A stretch of DNA of 64,000 nucleotides from Flavisolibacter ginsengisoli DSM 18119 (GCF_900129295.1 NZ_FQUU01000013.1:1-64000); one strand, 5' to 3'; shown: positions 8,462 through 17,471, counted from the stretch's first letter. Notes: generated from the letters alone by a model not told the origin. Translations and numbers: made by a program.

Positions 8462-9205
8462 TTAGGTGGCGATCTTTAAATAGCTTACTTCTTTTTTATG
8501 CAGACCATTTTTCATCATGTGGGCAATGATCTTGCTTAATTTTTCTTCCCCTGTCTGTTCCTGTAATTCTGCCATTGACTTAAAGAATATTTCTTTTCCA
8601 TCCTGGAGGTACATAACATCTGTAGTTATTTCCTCCAGATCTGTAAGCACATGAGAAGTGATGAGTATTAGTTTATTTTTTTCCTTTTCTACAAGGATCT
8701 TTTCCTTGAGTATTTCTGATGACAACGGGTCGAGGCCGGCAGTAGGTTCGTCCAAAATGAGTACTTCGGGATCGAAAAGGAAAGCCAGTGCAGCACTCAC
8801 CTTTTGCCTGGTGCCACCTGACAAGGCACGCATTGATTTGTCAAGGAGGGTATCAAGTTTGAATTTGAAATATAACTCTTCATCCAATACTTTAGCCGTA
8901 TTGCGTAGGTTCTTTATCATACTGAACAACTGGCCGATCTTCATGTTGTCAGGGTATCTGCCAATTTGAGGCATATACCCGATATTGCTTCTGTAGGCCA
9001 CATCTTCTGTAACGGGAACGCTGTTAAATGTGATCAAACCATTGTCTGGTCTTACCAAACCAAGAATGGATTTGATTAATGTGGTTTTTCCTGATCCGTT
9101 AGGTCCAATTAACGAGATAACCTGTCCCTTGTTAAACTCTGCGTTGATATTATCTAAAGCCTGGAGTTTTTTAAATCTTTTATTAATATTTTGAATGGCG
9201 ATCAT
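8462..9205 (-). CDS. nosF: NosF-type ABC transporter ATPase
   Basis: A 247-aa ABC ATPase with Walker A GPNGSGKTT, the signature LSGGTRQK and Walker B VLILDEPTAGLD, followed by the switch histidine in LITSH. It is the energising subunit of the NosDFY complex for NosZ copper-centre maturation. Its ATG overlaps the nosD stop codon by four bases (ATGA), indicating translational coupling. Confidence 0.92.
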   Translation of the reverse strand: MIAIQNINKRFKKLQALDNINAEFNKGQVISLIGPNGSGKTTLIKSILGLVRPDNGLITFNSVPVTEDVAYRSNIGYMPQIGRYPDNMKIGQLFSMIKNLRNTAKVLDEELYFKFKLDTLLDKSMRALSGGTRQKVSAALAFLFDPEVLILDEPTAGLDPLSSEILKEKILVEKEKNKLILITSHVLTDLEEITTDVMYLQDGKEIFFKSMAELQEQTGEEKLSKIIAHMMKNGLHKKEVSYLKIAT

Positions 9206-10434
9206 AATGCTAAGGGTTTCATTAAAGGTTTATTGTCTGTCATGTTTTCTGGTGTAAGGCTTGGAATTGCCTTTTCTGCTTTATCCAAAAGAGATACCAT
9301 AAAGCTGCGTAATAAGATAACAGCGTTTGGGTTTTGTTCAATAACCATGGAATACATACTAACTGGGTGATATGGAACATCGCCGATAATGTCTTTGTTC
9401 ATGTCATACCCTTCATATTTATCCCAATAGTTATTATAGAATTCATTTAGCATTAAGGTGCCGTTGGTGGCTACATCAAATGTATTGCCTTGGAAATTAT
9501 TGTGGTGTACTGTATTTTCGTTGCAACTGGCCTGGATGCGTAAGGCATAACCATTTCCCCTGTAAGAATTGAGTTGTACATCTATCCGGTTGGTACTTTC
9601 CATTACAATGCCTGCTGTGTTTTGGACAAATTGATTCTGGACTATAGTTCCATCAGAGATCTCTTTCAAGAGTAAACCATAGGCACTTCCACCCCAGTTA
9701 TTTTCAAATACATTCTTTTGCATCAGTACATGGTGTGAATACATCACTGCCACACCAGCTCCATTATTATTAAAAGTATTCTCCAGGTAGGCATCGTTAT
9801 TGGAAAACATAAAATGTAAGCCATACCTGATGTTATTATGGCTGTTGTTCTGCTGGATGATGGAGTTGGTGACAAATTCAAAGTAAATACCATCCCTGTG
9901 TCCCTGTATATTGTTGTTCTCCACCACAATGTTATTACACTTCCACAAGTGAATTCCGTTTCCTGATGTTTGTTCAGATTTAAAAGTGCCAACTATGGTG
10001 TTTCCAGCGATCAGGGCTTCTGATGAATTAGCAAAATGAATGGCAAAGAATGTATTAGAAAAGGAGTTGTTTTCAATAATTATGTTTTGTGCATCTATAA
10101 CACCAATGGCTGCAAAATCAAGGGTACTTGAATAGCCAGCATTTTGAAATTTTATTCCTTTGATGATCGCACCGTTGGTACTTACTGTGAGTATTTCATA
10201 CCGGTTATCTCCATCCAGTATAGGTTCACCTTCACCTATGAGGTAAAGCGGTTTATTGATAATAATATTTCCTTCTTTATAAAGGCCTTTTTCAAGGAGA
10301 ATAGTATCCTTACTTGCTGCCAGGGCAACCGCCTTACGCAAGGAAGTGACAATATGGTTCTTTCCTACAATGATGGTTCGTGCCTGGGAGGCATAAAAAG
10401 AAAGTAGGAGAAGTATGATTAGAATTCGTTTCAT
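9202..10434 (-). CDS. nosD: NosD periplasmic copper-site maturation protein
   Basis: A 410-aa protein with a signal peptide (about 1-18) and a long run of short Asn/Gly-rich repeats typical of a right-handed parallel beta-helix (PbH1 repeats; carbohydrate-binding CASH fold), ending in a segment with YWDKYEGYD and GDVPYHP that is typical of NosD. NosD works with NosF and NosY in building the CuZ site of N2O reductase in the periplasm. It lies 19 bp downstream of nosL. Confidence 0.92.
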   Translation of the reverse strand: MKRILIILLLLSFYASQARTIIVGKNHIVTSLRKAVALAASKDTILLEKGLYKEGNIIINKPLYLIGEGEPILDGDNRYEILTVSTNGAIIKGIKFQNAGYSSTLDFAAIGVIDAQNIIIENNSFSNTFFAIHFANSSEALIAGNTIVGTFKSEQTSGNGIHLWKCNNIVVENNNIQGHRDGIYFEFVTNSIIQQNNSHNNIRYGLHFMFSNNDAYLENTFNNNGAGVAVMYSHHVLMQKNVFENNWGGSAYGLLLKEISDGTIVQNQFVQNTAGIVMESTNRIDVQLNSYRGNGYALRIQASCNENTVHHNNFQGNTFDVATNGTLMLNEFYNNYWDKYEGYDMNKDIIGDVPYHPVSMYSMVIEQNPNAVILLRSFMVSLLDKAEKAIPSLTPENMTDNKPLMKPLAL

Positions 10435-10453
10435 TTCGTTGGTTTAAATGCTG

Positions 10454-11482
10454 CTAAAGTGATGCAGACAATTCGGTCCAGTTTTCAATTTTCCCATTCG
10501 TTTCTTGTGCAGTTTTTTGGGCTGCTTTTTCATTTTCAAAGGCTGCAGCATTACTGTTCATAGGGCTTTTAAGCTGGGGACTAACAACAAAAACAGCAGT
10601 TCCCGCTGGTAGGAATGTATTAGGTTTTTCAAAGTTTATAAAAACAGTTTGGGCAATTTCCTCTTTTTTGATAGTGTTTGATTTTATAAAGTTGGCAAGG
10701 CAATGGGCGTCGTCAAATTTGTAAATCCTTCCTTTTTTAGTAATGATCTCACCGCCAAATTTTGCATCCATAATGGTCATTTTGCAATCATCGCAATTAT
10801 CTTTTCCAATATTAAAAACTGTTGGTTGAGCATTGCAGGAAGACAATAGAACAATCAGCATACCAAGTGCAGGTATTGTTTTCTTAGCTTTCAGCGACAA
10901 TGGTTTTAATTTTCTGTTTCTGTATAATTCATATCCATAGACCAGGAAAAAGAGAATAGCTATACCTATTACCACCCATCCGCCAACATCAGGATAAGAA
11001 TAAGCATCAAAGTTTAGCAGGGTTTTATGTCCGATAAGAGGAGGTTGGTAAAAAAGACCTGGCACCTGTATGGCGGCCTTAGGATCAAGGTTGTGTCCAT
11101 AATCATATCCCCATTTATAAAAGTCAACCATGGCGGCAATCCCACCTAAAACCGTAAGAATAAGGTAGTAGAACAATAGCTTGCGACGTCCCACGATAGC
11201 CACAAGAAGACCTAATGCTATAAAAGCTGCTACTACATAGATTAGATATCCAAATTCGGGAAACATCTCTGCTTTGATATGTTTCATGCCGATATAATGG
11301 TTCAAACCATTAATAATTTCTACCTGGCCAGTTATTTTGTTTAGCCATATATTCATAGTCAAACCTTCAGGATACTGTGGTGCTATCAGGAATATAAACC
11401 ATACGGGTAGAAAGAATGTTGCTATTAAACTCAGGGATCCTAGTGCAATAATGATTCTGGAAGGAAGGCTCATCTTTGACAT
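10454..11482 (-). CDS. nosL: NosL copper chaperone fused to an N-terminal membrane domain
   Basis: About 342 aa. The first half (about residues 8-205) has four to five membrane helices and resembles the membrane part found in Bacteroidota nos clusters. The C-terminal third is a NosL domain beginning with a lipoprotein-like stretch (LLSSCNAQ) and containing CDDCKM, the expected Cu(I)-binding motif, then GRIYKFDDAHC. NosL delivers copper to NosZ. The reading frame is open up to 11554, but that extension contains a GC-rich hairpin (11512-11529) and lacks signal features, so I start at ATG 11482; ATG 11473 is also possible. The normal NosL is a small separate lipoprotein, so the fusion is notable though known in clade II nos clusters. 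Confidence 0.8.
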   Translation of the reverse strand: MSKMSLPSRIIIALGSLSLIATFFLPVWFIFLIAPQYPEGLTMNIWLNKITGQVEIINGLNHYIGMKHIKAEMFPEFGYLIYVVAAFIALGLLVAIVGRRKLLFYYLILTVLGGIAAMVDFYKWGYDYGHNLDPKAAIQVPGLFYQPPLIGHKTLLNFDAYSYPDVGGWVVIGIAILFFLVYGYELYRNRKLKPLSLKAKKTIPALGMLIVLLSSCNAQPTVFNIGKDNCDDCKMTIMDAKFGGEIITKKGRIYKFDDAHCLANFIKSNTIKKEEIAQTVFINFEKPNTFLPAGTAVFVVSPQLKSPMNSNAAAFENEKAAQKTAQETNGKIENWTELSASL

Positions 11483-11511
11483 ACTACGCTTATTTAAAAC
11501 TCCTGGAAGGA

Positions 11512-11529
11512 CCCCGCCTTGAAGCGGGG
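11512..11529 (-). terminator. GC-rich hairpin in the nos operon (fasciclin-nosL gap)
   Basis: CCCCGC (11512-11517) pairs with GCGGGG (11524-11529) around a six-base loop. It sits in the gap between the fasciclin gene and the chosen start of nosL. There is no U-tract, so it is more likely an mRNA processing or stability element, or a copy of a dispersed small palindrome, than a strong terminator. Confidence 0.45.
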
Positions 11530-11562
11530 ATTTCCGGAAGTAGAATTTTTTCAATGAAAGAT

Positions 11563-12123
11563 CTATTTGGCAGGTGGTAGCAGAACTGCATCAATAACGT
11601 GGATGATACCATTTGAAGCGGGAATGGAAGCTATAATAGTAGCTGAATTATTGATCATTACTTTACCATCTTTTTTACTAATGGTTATATTACCGCCATT
11701 TACTTCATTTAATGTTTGTCCATCCTGCATGAGGTCTGTGTTCAAACTGCCAACATATACATGATATTGCAGGATATCCTGCAATTTTTCTTTGTTTTCT
11801 GGTTTCATCAGATCTTCAACGGTTCCCTTAGGTAATTTTTCAAAGGCTGCATTAGTAGGAGCAAATACAGTGAAAGGTCCTGCATTTGATAAAGCATCCA
11901 CCAATTGGGCTTGCTTGACTGCAGCAACCAGTGTAGTGTGGTCTTTTGAAGATGCAGCAACTTTTACTACATCTTTTGCTGATTCATTATCCTGAACCGC
12001 AGATTGGCCTGCGGCAGGGGAAGCTTCAGTTGATTCACTTTGAACAACTGGTGTTGTATTATTATTGCAGGAGCTCAAAACAAGAACTGCTGCCAGTAAG
12101 GTGAAGTTGAAGACCTTTTTCAT
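11563..12123 (-). CDS. Fasciclin (FAS1) domain lipoprotein
   Basis: A 186-aa lipoprotein with lipobox VLSSC (Cys19), a low-complexity Ser/Thr/Ala linker and one complete FAS1 domain (about 55-184) with the hallmark segments TVFAPTNAAF, LQYHVYVG and NGIIHVIDAVLLPP. FAS1 proteins act in adhesion or protein-protein contacts. Here it lies between nosZ and nosL, inside the nos operon, suggesting a scaffold or accessory role at the NosZ complex; this role is inferred from position alone. Confidence 0.85.
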   Translation of the reverse strand: MKKVFNFTLLAAVLVLSSCNNNTTPVVQSESTEASPAAGQSAVQDNESAKDVVKVAASSKDHTTLVAAVKQAQLVDALSNAGPFTVFAPTNAAFEKLPKGTVEDLMKPENKEKLQDILQYHVYVGSLNTDLMQDGQTLNEVNGGNITISKKDGKVMINNSATIIASIPASNGIIHVIDAVLLPPAK

Positions 12124-12140
12124 ATAAATAGTTTTGGTAA

Positions 12141-12162
12141 GGGCCTGCGTTTAGGCAGGCCC
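12141..12162 (-). terminator. Hairpin between nosZ and the fasciclin gene
   Basis: GGGCCTGC (12141-12148) and GCAGGCCC (12155-12162) form a perfect 8-bp GC-rich stem with a six-base loop, 9 bases after the nosZ stop. No long U-tract follows on the minus strand, so it probably acts as a partial terminator or 3' stabiliser that keeps cytochrome c-nosZ mRNA in excess over the accessory genes. Confidence 0.55.
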
Positions 12163-12170
12163 ATTGATAA

Positions 12171-14177
12171 TTATGGTTTAACTGTTTTTGTTGTTGTATC
12201 AACTGCCGGGTAGTTTTTGCCAGTGCTGAACATTAAGGCAACATTGCTTCCTTTAGGAGACACTCTTAAATATCCCTGCATTTCCTGGTGTAGTGCAGAA
12301 CAGAAGTCCGTGCAATAGAAAGGAAATATTCCAACCTTGTCAGCAATGTATTTTAAAGTTTGAGTTTCGCCAGGCATGATCAGAATTTCAGCATTGTTTG
12401 CATTTTTAATTGCAAAACCATGGGGAACGTCCCAATCCTGCTCAAGGTTGGTCACATGGAAATAAACCACATCTCCCTGCTGAATACCTTCAATATTGTC
12501 GGGAGTGAGGTGGGACCTGATTGCTGTCATGTATACGTGTACTTCATTTCCATTACGTGTAACCTTGGTTTGAGCTTCACCTTTAGCCGCATAAGGATTC
12601 TGATTCTCTTCTATTTTGTAGATCTTGATACTGTTGTTCCTGATTTTTTCTGCGGGTATAGCTTCGGCATAGTGTGGCTCACCAACCGTTGGAAAGTCAA
12701 GGATCATTTTCATTTTATCACCACTGATATCATACAACTGCGCACTTTGGGCTAATTCTGGTCCAGTTGGGAGATAACGATCTTTAGTGATCTTGTTGTA
12801 AGCGATCATATATTTTCCATAAGGTTTTCTTGTAGGTCCACCCATTACACTCAGGTGACCAATAGAATAATAGGTAGGCACCCTGTCGAGAACTTTTACA
12901 TCCTTAATATTCCATTTTACTATTTCTGATGAAACGAACATGGAAGTATAGGCATTACCATTATTGTCAAACTCTGTATGTAAAGGGCCTAAACCTGGTT
13001 TCTGAACCTCACCATGTAATACTGCTTCATACTTAAGTATTGGAAAGCCATCGAATGTGCCGTCAAATGTTTTATTGGCAATAGCCTGCTGGATCTTGGT
13101 AAAAGAAAATACGGGGATCAAAGCCGCCAGTTTACCAGAACCTACAATATATTCACCTGTAGGATCAACGTCTGTACCGTGAGGAGATTTAGGACAAGGA
13201 ATGAAATAGATCATATCAGGACAATCCTTTGGATCTAACATCAACACTTGTTTTTCAATGGTTGAAGTGGCCTGGTGTTTTACTTCATCATATATATTAT
13301 GAGCATATTCGGCAGGAACCATTTTGCCTTTTCCGGCTTTGGCATATTGCTCTGCTTTTTTCCAGTTCACTGCCATAATGAAGTCTTTATCTTTTGCTGA
13401 GGCATTAACTTCCAAAAGCGTGTTTGCTTTTTCAGAGTTATAGCAGCTAAAGAAGAACCAATCATGTGACTTTCCTTTACCTGCACGGGAAAGGTCAAAG
13501 TTTACTCCAGGGGTTAAGATCTGGAAGGCTATATTCATATGGCCTGTAGAGGAATCCACCTTGACGAAACTAATAGTTCCTTTAAAATTTTGTTTATAGG
13601 TATTAATGGGAACATCAGGATTGCCCTGGATAGGAATGCTAAATCGTGTTCCGGCAACTGTATATTCTGTATTCTCCGTAATAAAGGGAGAGGAGTGGTT
13701 ACCAGCGCTGTTTGGAATTTCAATGATCTCTGCAGTACGGAAGCTTTTCAGATCTACACGGGCAATACGTGGTGTATTATTTCCATTGGCAAACACCCAA
13801 CGACCATCATGCTCACCATTGGTAGTAGACAAAGCAATATGGTGCAGATCATCCCAGGGTACAAATCCGTGGGAAGTATTTAGCATGGGCTTTGTTTCTT
13901 CACTGAAGCCATAACCGTTTTCTGCAAAAGTCGAAAAAACAGGTATGATGCGTAAAAGCCTTCCGGAAGGGATGCCATACACACTCATTTGACCATTAAA
14001 GCCACCGGATACAAAATCATAGAACTCGTCATATTTTCCTGGCGCAACGTAAACCTTTGAGGCCGCATCGCCACTAATGGCAGCTTCTGCGCCCTTTGGC
14101 TTACAGCTATTTAAGGAAACAGCCGCTATGGCCGTAATGGCCAGGGCTGATAAAAATCTGTTTGAATTGGGATTCAT
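12171..14177 (-). CDS. nosZ: Nitrous oxide reductase, clade II type
   Basis: A 668-aa periplasmic copper enzyme reducing N2O to N2. The N-terminus is a Sec-type signal with a lipobox-like LNSC (Cys25) and no twin-arginine motif, as in clade II NosZ. A seven-bladed propeller with histidines in segments such as NGEHDGRW, SPHGTDVD, GPLHTEFD, GHLSVMGG and GEPHYAEA would hold the CuZ centre. The C-terminal cupredoxin domain has the CuA ligands in WDVPHGF and CTDFCSALHQEM (C622, C626, H630, M633). It follows a cytochrome c gene (29-bp gap) and precedes the fasciclin, nosL and nosDFY genes. All expected CuA ligands are present, so it should be functional. Confidence 0.96.
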   Translation of the reverse strand: MNPNSNRFLSALAITAIAAVSLNSCKPKGAEAAISGDAASKVYVAPGKYDEFYDFVSGGFNGQMSVYGIPSGRLLRIIPVFSTFAENGYGFSEETKPMLNTSHGFVPWDDLHHIALSTTNGEHDGRWVFANGNNTPRIARVDLKSFRTAEIIEIPNSAGNHSSPFITENTEYTVAGTRFSIPIQGNPDVPINTYKQNFKGTISFVKVDSSTGHMNIAFQILTPGVNFDLSRAGKGKSHDWFFFSCYNSEKANTLLEVNASAKDKDFIMAVNWKKAEQYAKAGKGKMVPAEYAHNIYDEVKHQATSTIEKQVLMLDPKDCPDMIYFIPCPKSPHGTDVDPTGEYIVGSGKLAALIPVFSFTKIQQAIANKTFDGTFDGFPILKYEAVLHGEVQKPGLGPLHTEFDNNGNAYTSMFVSSEIVKWNIKDVKVLDRVPTYYSIGHLSVMGGPTRKPYGKYMIAYNKITKDRYLPTGPELAQSAQLYDISGDKMKMILDFPTVGEPHYAEAIPAEKIRNNSIKIYKIEENQNPYAAKGEAQTKVTRNGNEVHVYMTAIRSHLTPDNIEGIQQGDVVYFHVTNLEQDWDVPHGFAIKNANNAEILIMPGETQTLKYIADKVGIFPFYCTDFCSALHQEMQGYLRVSPKGSNVALMFSTGKNYPAVDTTTKTVKP

Positions 14178-14206
14178 TTTTGAAAGATTAATATTTATTG
14201 ATTGGT

Positions 14207-14680
14207 TTATTTTTCTCCATCATTGCTACGCTGGAATTCCAGAACCTTCCTGGCTTCATCCGTTGTAAGATTTTGGTTTGGCATGCGCACCAAACATTCT
14301 TCGAGTAATTTTTGTGCTGCAGGATCTTTCTCAAGCATCATGTCGACATTAGTAATCATATTCATGATCCATTCTGGTTTTCTTTGTTTAGTAACTCCTT
14401 TCCATCCAGGACCTACCAGTTTTTCGTCGGTCAACTTATGGCAGCTTTGACATTTTACATCATAAATAGCTTTTCCATCAGCTACCCATTGTGCATTAAG
14501 CGGGTTGGTAATTTGAATATCGCCGGGTAAAATTTCTTTTCCGTGCACTTCAGATTGATTACTGGTCAGTGCCTGGGTGTCCAAAGGTTCTTTTTGACTG
14601 GGGTTTTTGTCCACACAGGCAACAAAGAACATGGTTGAAACTACAATTAGCAAAGTGGCCCAAATTGTTTTTTTCTTCAT
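14207..14680 (-). CDS. Cytochrome c lipoprotein, likely electron donor to NosZ
   Basis: A 157-aa lipoprotein (lipobox VACV, Cys22 region) with a single heme-binding motif CQSCH, followed by KLTDEKLVGPGWKGVT and a probable axial Met in RMPNQNL. It is first in the nos-nor operon directly before nosZ, so it probably brings electrons to NosZ. A close paralogue lies at 22029-22523 near nirK; both share the GPGWKGVT and PEWIMN segments. Confidence 0.88.
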   Translation of the reverse strand: MKKKTIWATLLIVVSTMFFVACVDKNPSQKEPLDTQALTSNQSEVHGKEILPGDIQITNPLNAQWVADGKAIYDVKCQSCHKLTDEKLVGPGWKGVTKQRKPEWIMNMITNVDMMLEKDPAAQKLLEECLVRMPNQNLTTDEARKVLEFQRSNDGEK

Positions 14681-14706
14681 GTTGCAATTTTTGTTTTTAT
14701 CAAAAA

Positions 14707-14735
14707 AGACATCTATGTCTGAGAAGACAAAAGTA
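14707..14735 (-). promoter_or_regulatory. Probable promoter of the cytochrome c-nosZ operon
   Basis: Read on the minus strand, 14735-14728 is TACTTTTG, a full match to the Bacteroidota -7 element TAnnTTTG. No clear -33 TTG element precedes it, as expected for an activator-dependent promoter. Just downstream, 14707-14720 (AGACATCTATGTCT) is a perfect dyad of unknown meaning lying in the leader. The box at 14780-14793 would then be centred near -62. Confidence 0.55.
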
Positions 14736-14779
14736 TTTTGCCCTTATTCCATGCTATGTGATAGCAGTCATTGTTGCAG

Positions 14780-14793
14780 ATGATATTTATCAC
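14780..14793. promoter_or_regulatory. Candidate FNR-type box for the nos-nor operon
   Basis: ATGATATTTATCAC fits TGAY-N4-RTCA with a palindromic core TGATA-TT-TATCA. Its centre is 55 bp upstream of the centre of the predicted -7 element on the minus strand, matching a class I (about -62) position for a CRP/FNR activator. Confidence 0.55.
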
Positions 14794-14813
14794 GTTTTTG
14801 TTTTTGGTACGAT

Positions 14814-14858
14814 ATGATGAAAGTCATGTTTTGAGATAGAAGTATTGGAATACTTTTA
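14814..14858 (+). promoter_or_regulatory. Candidate FNR-type box plus -7 element for the DUF2249-RIC operon
   Basis: ATGATGAAAGTCAT (14814-14827) fits TGAY-N4-RTCA. TACTTTTA (14851-14858) is a one-mismatch match to TAnnTTTG. The centre-to-centre distance of 34 bp puts the box at about -41.5, the class II activator position, with transcription starting near 14862 and the gene at 14884. Confidence 0.6.
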
Positions 14859-14883
14859 TTCCCTAAATCTAATTTTTTAAAAT

Positions 14884-16098
14884 ATGCAAACAATTGATAG
14901 CCTATTTGTCCCTGAGCTGGCGCCGGCTCAAAAGCATCCAACAGTTTTAAACAAATTTGACAACCTGCAAATAGGAGAGTCCTTTCTTTTGATCAATGAT
15001 CATGATCCTATTCCTCTTTATTATGAGATGAAGGCAGAAAAAGGTGAGGTATTTACCTGGAAGAAAGTTGAAAATGGTCCTGAAGTTTGGAAAGTAGAGA
15101 TTACCAAAACAGGTGGAAATGCAACAGGCTCATCAAAATTGTCTGAGCAGAAATCAGCAGTAACAGAAGATAATTTTGTATTGAATGTTACATTGATTGA
15201 GCCCAGGTTAAAACACCCTACTATATTCAAACATTTTGATGCCTTAAAACCCGGACAAGCATTTCAGATTTTAAATGACCATGATCCCAAGCCTTTATAT
15301 TATCAAATGCTAGGGGAGCGAGGTAATGTTTTCACATGGGAGTATTTAGAGAAAGGACCATGGTGGAGAGTTCAAATCAGGAAAAATGATGGAGATGTTG
15401 AAACCCTGGGCGAAATAGCAACCAAAGATCTACGTAAAGCAGAGATATTTAAAAAATATGGCCTGGATTTTTGCTGCGGTGGTAAGAAAACAGTACGGCA
15501 GGCTTGTGCAGAAAAAGGAATTGACGCTACTAAAGTGGAGGAAGAATTACAAAATGCAGAAGTAGCCGCTATTACACGGCCATTACCTTATAATGACTGG
15601 AGTCTGAGTTTCCTGGCTGACTACATTGTGAATACACATCATAGCTATGTTAGCAAAAGCTTGCCTGAGTTAAGGACCTATGCTACAAAAGTGGCTAAGG
15701 TTCATGGAGCCCATCATCCTGAATTAATGCCTGTTCGTCAACTGGTGGAAGATATTAATGAGGAATTGACAGGGCATATGGTCAAAGAAGAAAATATTCT
15801 ATTTCCATTTATTAAACAATTGGAATCAGCAAAAAGCAATGGCAAAAAGGTGGAACCTTCTGGATTTGGTACCGTTGAGAACCCTATAAATATGATGGAA
15901 CATGAGCACGAAGCTGTAGGTAAAAATCTTGAAAAGATAAGAGTGCTTACAAATAATTATGCACTTCCTGACGATGCATGTGCAAGCTATAAATTGTTAT
16001 TTAAAATGCTCGAGGAATTTGAATCAGATCTTTTTATCCATATCCATTTGGAAAATAACATACTCTTTCCAAAAGCCTTGAAGCTGGAAAAGCAATAG
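14884..16098 (+). CDS. Fusion of two DUF2249 domains with a RIC/ScdA di-iron repair protein
   Basis: A 404-aa cytoplasmic protein with two DUF2249 domains (about 5-75 and 100-170, each with NDHDPxPLYY), a ScdA_N/DUF542 domain (about 178-225, with YGLDFCCGGKKTV) and a C-terminal hemerythrin-like domain (about 240-400) with di-iron His/Glu residues in NTHHSY, HMVKEENILFP, EHEHEAVG and HIHLENNILFP. RIC proteins repair iron-sulfur or di-iron centres after nitric oxide damage. The DUF2249 part is probably a small regulatory or carrier domain. It is divergent from the nosZ operon and has its own FNR-type box, so it is likely induced with denitrification. A shorter RIC without DUF2249 lies at 25493. 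Confidence 0.9.
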   Translation: MQTIDSLFVPELAPAQKHPTVLNKFDNLQIGESFLLINDHDPIPLYYEMKAEKGEVFTWKKVENGPEVWKVEITKTGGNATGSSKLSEQKSAVTEDNFVLNVTLIEPRLKHPTIFKHFDALKPGQAFQILNDHDPKPLYYQMLGERGNVFTWEYLEKGPWWRVQIRKNDGDVETLGEIATKDLRKAEIFKKYGLDFCCGGKKTVRQACAEKGIDATKVEEELQNAEVAAITRPLPYNDWSLSFLADYIVNTHHSYVSKSLPELRTYATKVAKVHGAHHPELMPVRQLVEDINEELTGHMVKEENILFPFIKQLESAKSNGKKVEPSGFGTVENPINMMEHEHEAVGKNLEKIRVLTNNYALPDDACASYKLLFKMLEEFESDLFIHIHLENNILFPKALKLEKQ

Positions 16099-16113
16099 AA
16101 GTTATATGATTAA

Positions 16114-16147
16114 CCTAACAGTTGGAATTCTTAAAACAACTGTTAGG
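16114..16147 (+). terminator. Terminator-like hairpin after the DUF2249-RIC gene
   Basis: CCTAACAGTTG (16114-16124) is perfectly complementary to CAACTGTTAGG (16137-16147) across a 12-base loop, followed by the T-rich TATCTCTTTCTTT. It could end or attenuate transcription between this gene and the lipoprotein gene at 16203. Confidence 0.7.
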
Positions 16148-16202
16148 TATCTCTTTCTTTGCTATAATTATAAGGTAAGTTGAAGTAAGAAAATTTAGAG
16201 AT

Positions 16203-16664
16203 ATGAAGGCTGGATTCTTGTATTTATTGTTCATTTTTATCATTTTTTCCTGTAACAACAGTGCAAAAAACGAAGAGCAAACAAAAGAACCTATACATGA
16301 ACAACATAGCAATGAAATTTTAGGAGATTCATTGAGATTGAACCAGGGTAAGAAATGGAAGAGTGATGCCATTACAAATGAAAACATTGCTTCTTTTCAG
16401 CATATTGCAGAACAGGCAAAACAGATCAAAGATCCAGGGATAAAGGAATATAATGAAGCAGGGGCCAGGATGCAGAAGCAACTGGATAAATTGATCAGTG
16501 AATGCCGCATGAAGGGGCCAGATCATGAAGCACTTCATAAATGGCTTGCTCCTTTATTTACCAGTGTATCCTCACTTGTGAAATCGCAGGACAAAATCGA
16601 GGCCTCTCAATTGATCGATAAAATACATAGCTATGTCAATAGCTATGCAAAATATTTTGAATGA
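16203..16664 (+). CDS. Small helical lipoprotein of unknown function
   Basis: A 153-aa lipoprotein (lipobox IIFSC, Cys17). The mature part is charged and helical with segments LNQGKKWKSDAIT and a C-terminal amphipathic helix, resembling a four-helix bundle, but no cofactor site is evident. It overlaps the next gene by four bases (ATGA), tying it to the DUF1858/DUF2249 gene. It lies in an NO-stress/denitrification operon, so an accessory periplasmic role is likely; its function is not recognised. Confidence 0.7.
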   Translation: MKAGFLYLLFIFIIFSCNNSAKNEEQTKEPIHEQHSNEILGDSLRLNQGKKWKSDAITNENIASFQHIAEQAKQIKDPGIKEYNEAGARMQKQLDKLISECRMKGPDHEALHKWLAPLFTSVSSLVKSQDKIEASQLIDKIHSYVNSYAKYFE

Positions 16665-17470
16665 CAATGACGATTAATTCAAATACAAAGATTGGCGCCA
16701 TTTTAAAAGAGGCACCTGGCGCATTGGATGCTATTATAGAAATTAATGCAAAGTTTGAAAAGTTACGAAATCCCATACTTCGTAAGCTTATGGCTGGAAG
16801 AACTACTTTGGCCACTGCCAGTAAGTTTGGAAATTGTGAACTAGAAGATTTCTACAAAAAACTTGAGCCGTTTGGCTTTGAAATTGACAGGTCAATAGCA
16901 CATACTTTGGAAGAGAAGAAGGTGCCTGAATTTATGAGTTCCTTAGCTTCCAGGCAATTAACAGAGTTAAATGTAAGACCTGTTCTGGCTTCAGGTGAAG
17001 ATCCTCTCAATATAATTATGAGTAAGATAAAAACCATTGAGCCTGGTGGTATTTTAAAAATTATAAACAGTTTTGAGCCTACGCCCTTGATCCTTTTATT
17101 GGAAAAGAAAGGCTTTGAATCTTATGTAGAACACATAAGCTCAGACCATGTTAATACTTATTTTTATAAAAGGAGCAATTCTCAGGCCTCAATACAACCA
17201 AAAACACAAAATACAATACACGACTGGGATGATGTGGTTAAGAGATATGAGTCACGTATAAGTAGAATAGATGTTCGTGAACTGGAAATGCCACAGCCTA
17301 TGATGAAAATATTAGAAGCTTTAGATCATATGGCAAATGATACAGCATTAATGGTTTATCATAAGCGTATTCCAGTATTCCTGTTGCCTGAACTAGAACA
17401 AAGGGGGTATGAATATAGGATCAAGGAAATAAGTGATAATGAGGTCCATCTAGTAATATTCAGGAATTGA
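16661..17470 (+). CDS. DUF1858 and double DUF2249 protein
   Basis: A 269-aa cytoplasmic protein. The N-terminus (about 5-75) resembles DUF1858 (NTKIGAILKEAPGALDAI); two DUF2249 domains follow (about 103-170, with LNVRPVLASGEDP, and about 200-268, with RIDVRELEMPQPM). The same domain types recur in the DUF2249-RIC fusion upstream and are commonly found with denitrification and NO-response genes. It starts at an ATG overlapping the previous stop and is followed within two bases by the oxidase-like membrane protein gene. Biochemical role unknown. Confidence 0.75.
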   Translation: MTMTINSNTKIGAILKEAPGALDAIIEINAKFEKLRNPILRKLMAGRTTLATASKFGNCELEDFYKKLEPFGFEIDRSIAHTLEEKKVPEFMSSLASRQLTELNVRPVLASGEDPLNIIMSKIKTIEPGGILKIINSFEPTPLILLLEKKGFESYVEHISSDHVNTYFYKRSNSQASIQPKTQNTIHDWDDVVKRYESRISRIDVRELEMPQPMMKILEALDHMANDTALMVYHKRIPVFLLPELEQRGYEYRIKEISDNEVHLVIFRN

Positions 17471-17471
17471 A

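Noticed and set aside
11483-11554. N-terminal extension of nosL
   Set aside because: It contains a GC hairpin of intergenic type and precedes a better start near the first membrane helix.
12360-12755. 131-aa open frame antisense to nosZ
   Set aside because: nosZ is certain on the other strand and this frame shows no coding features of its own.
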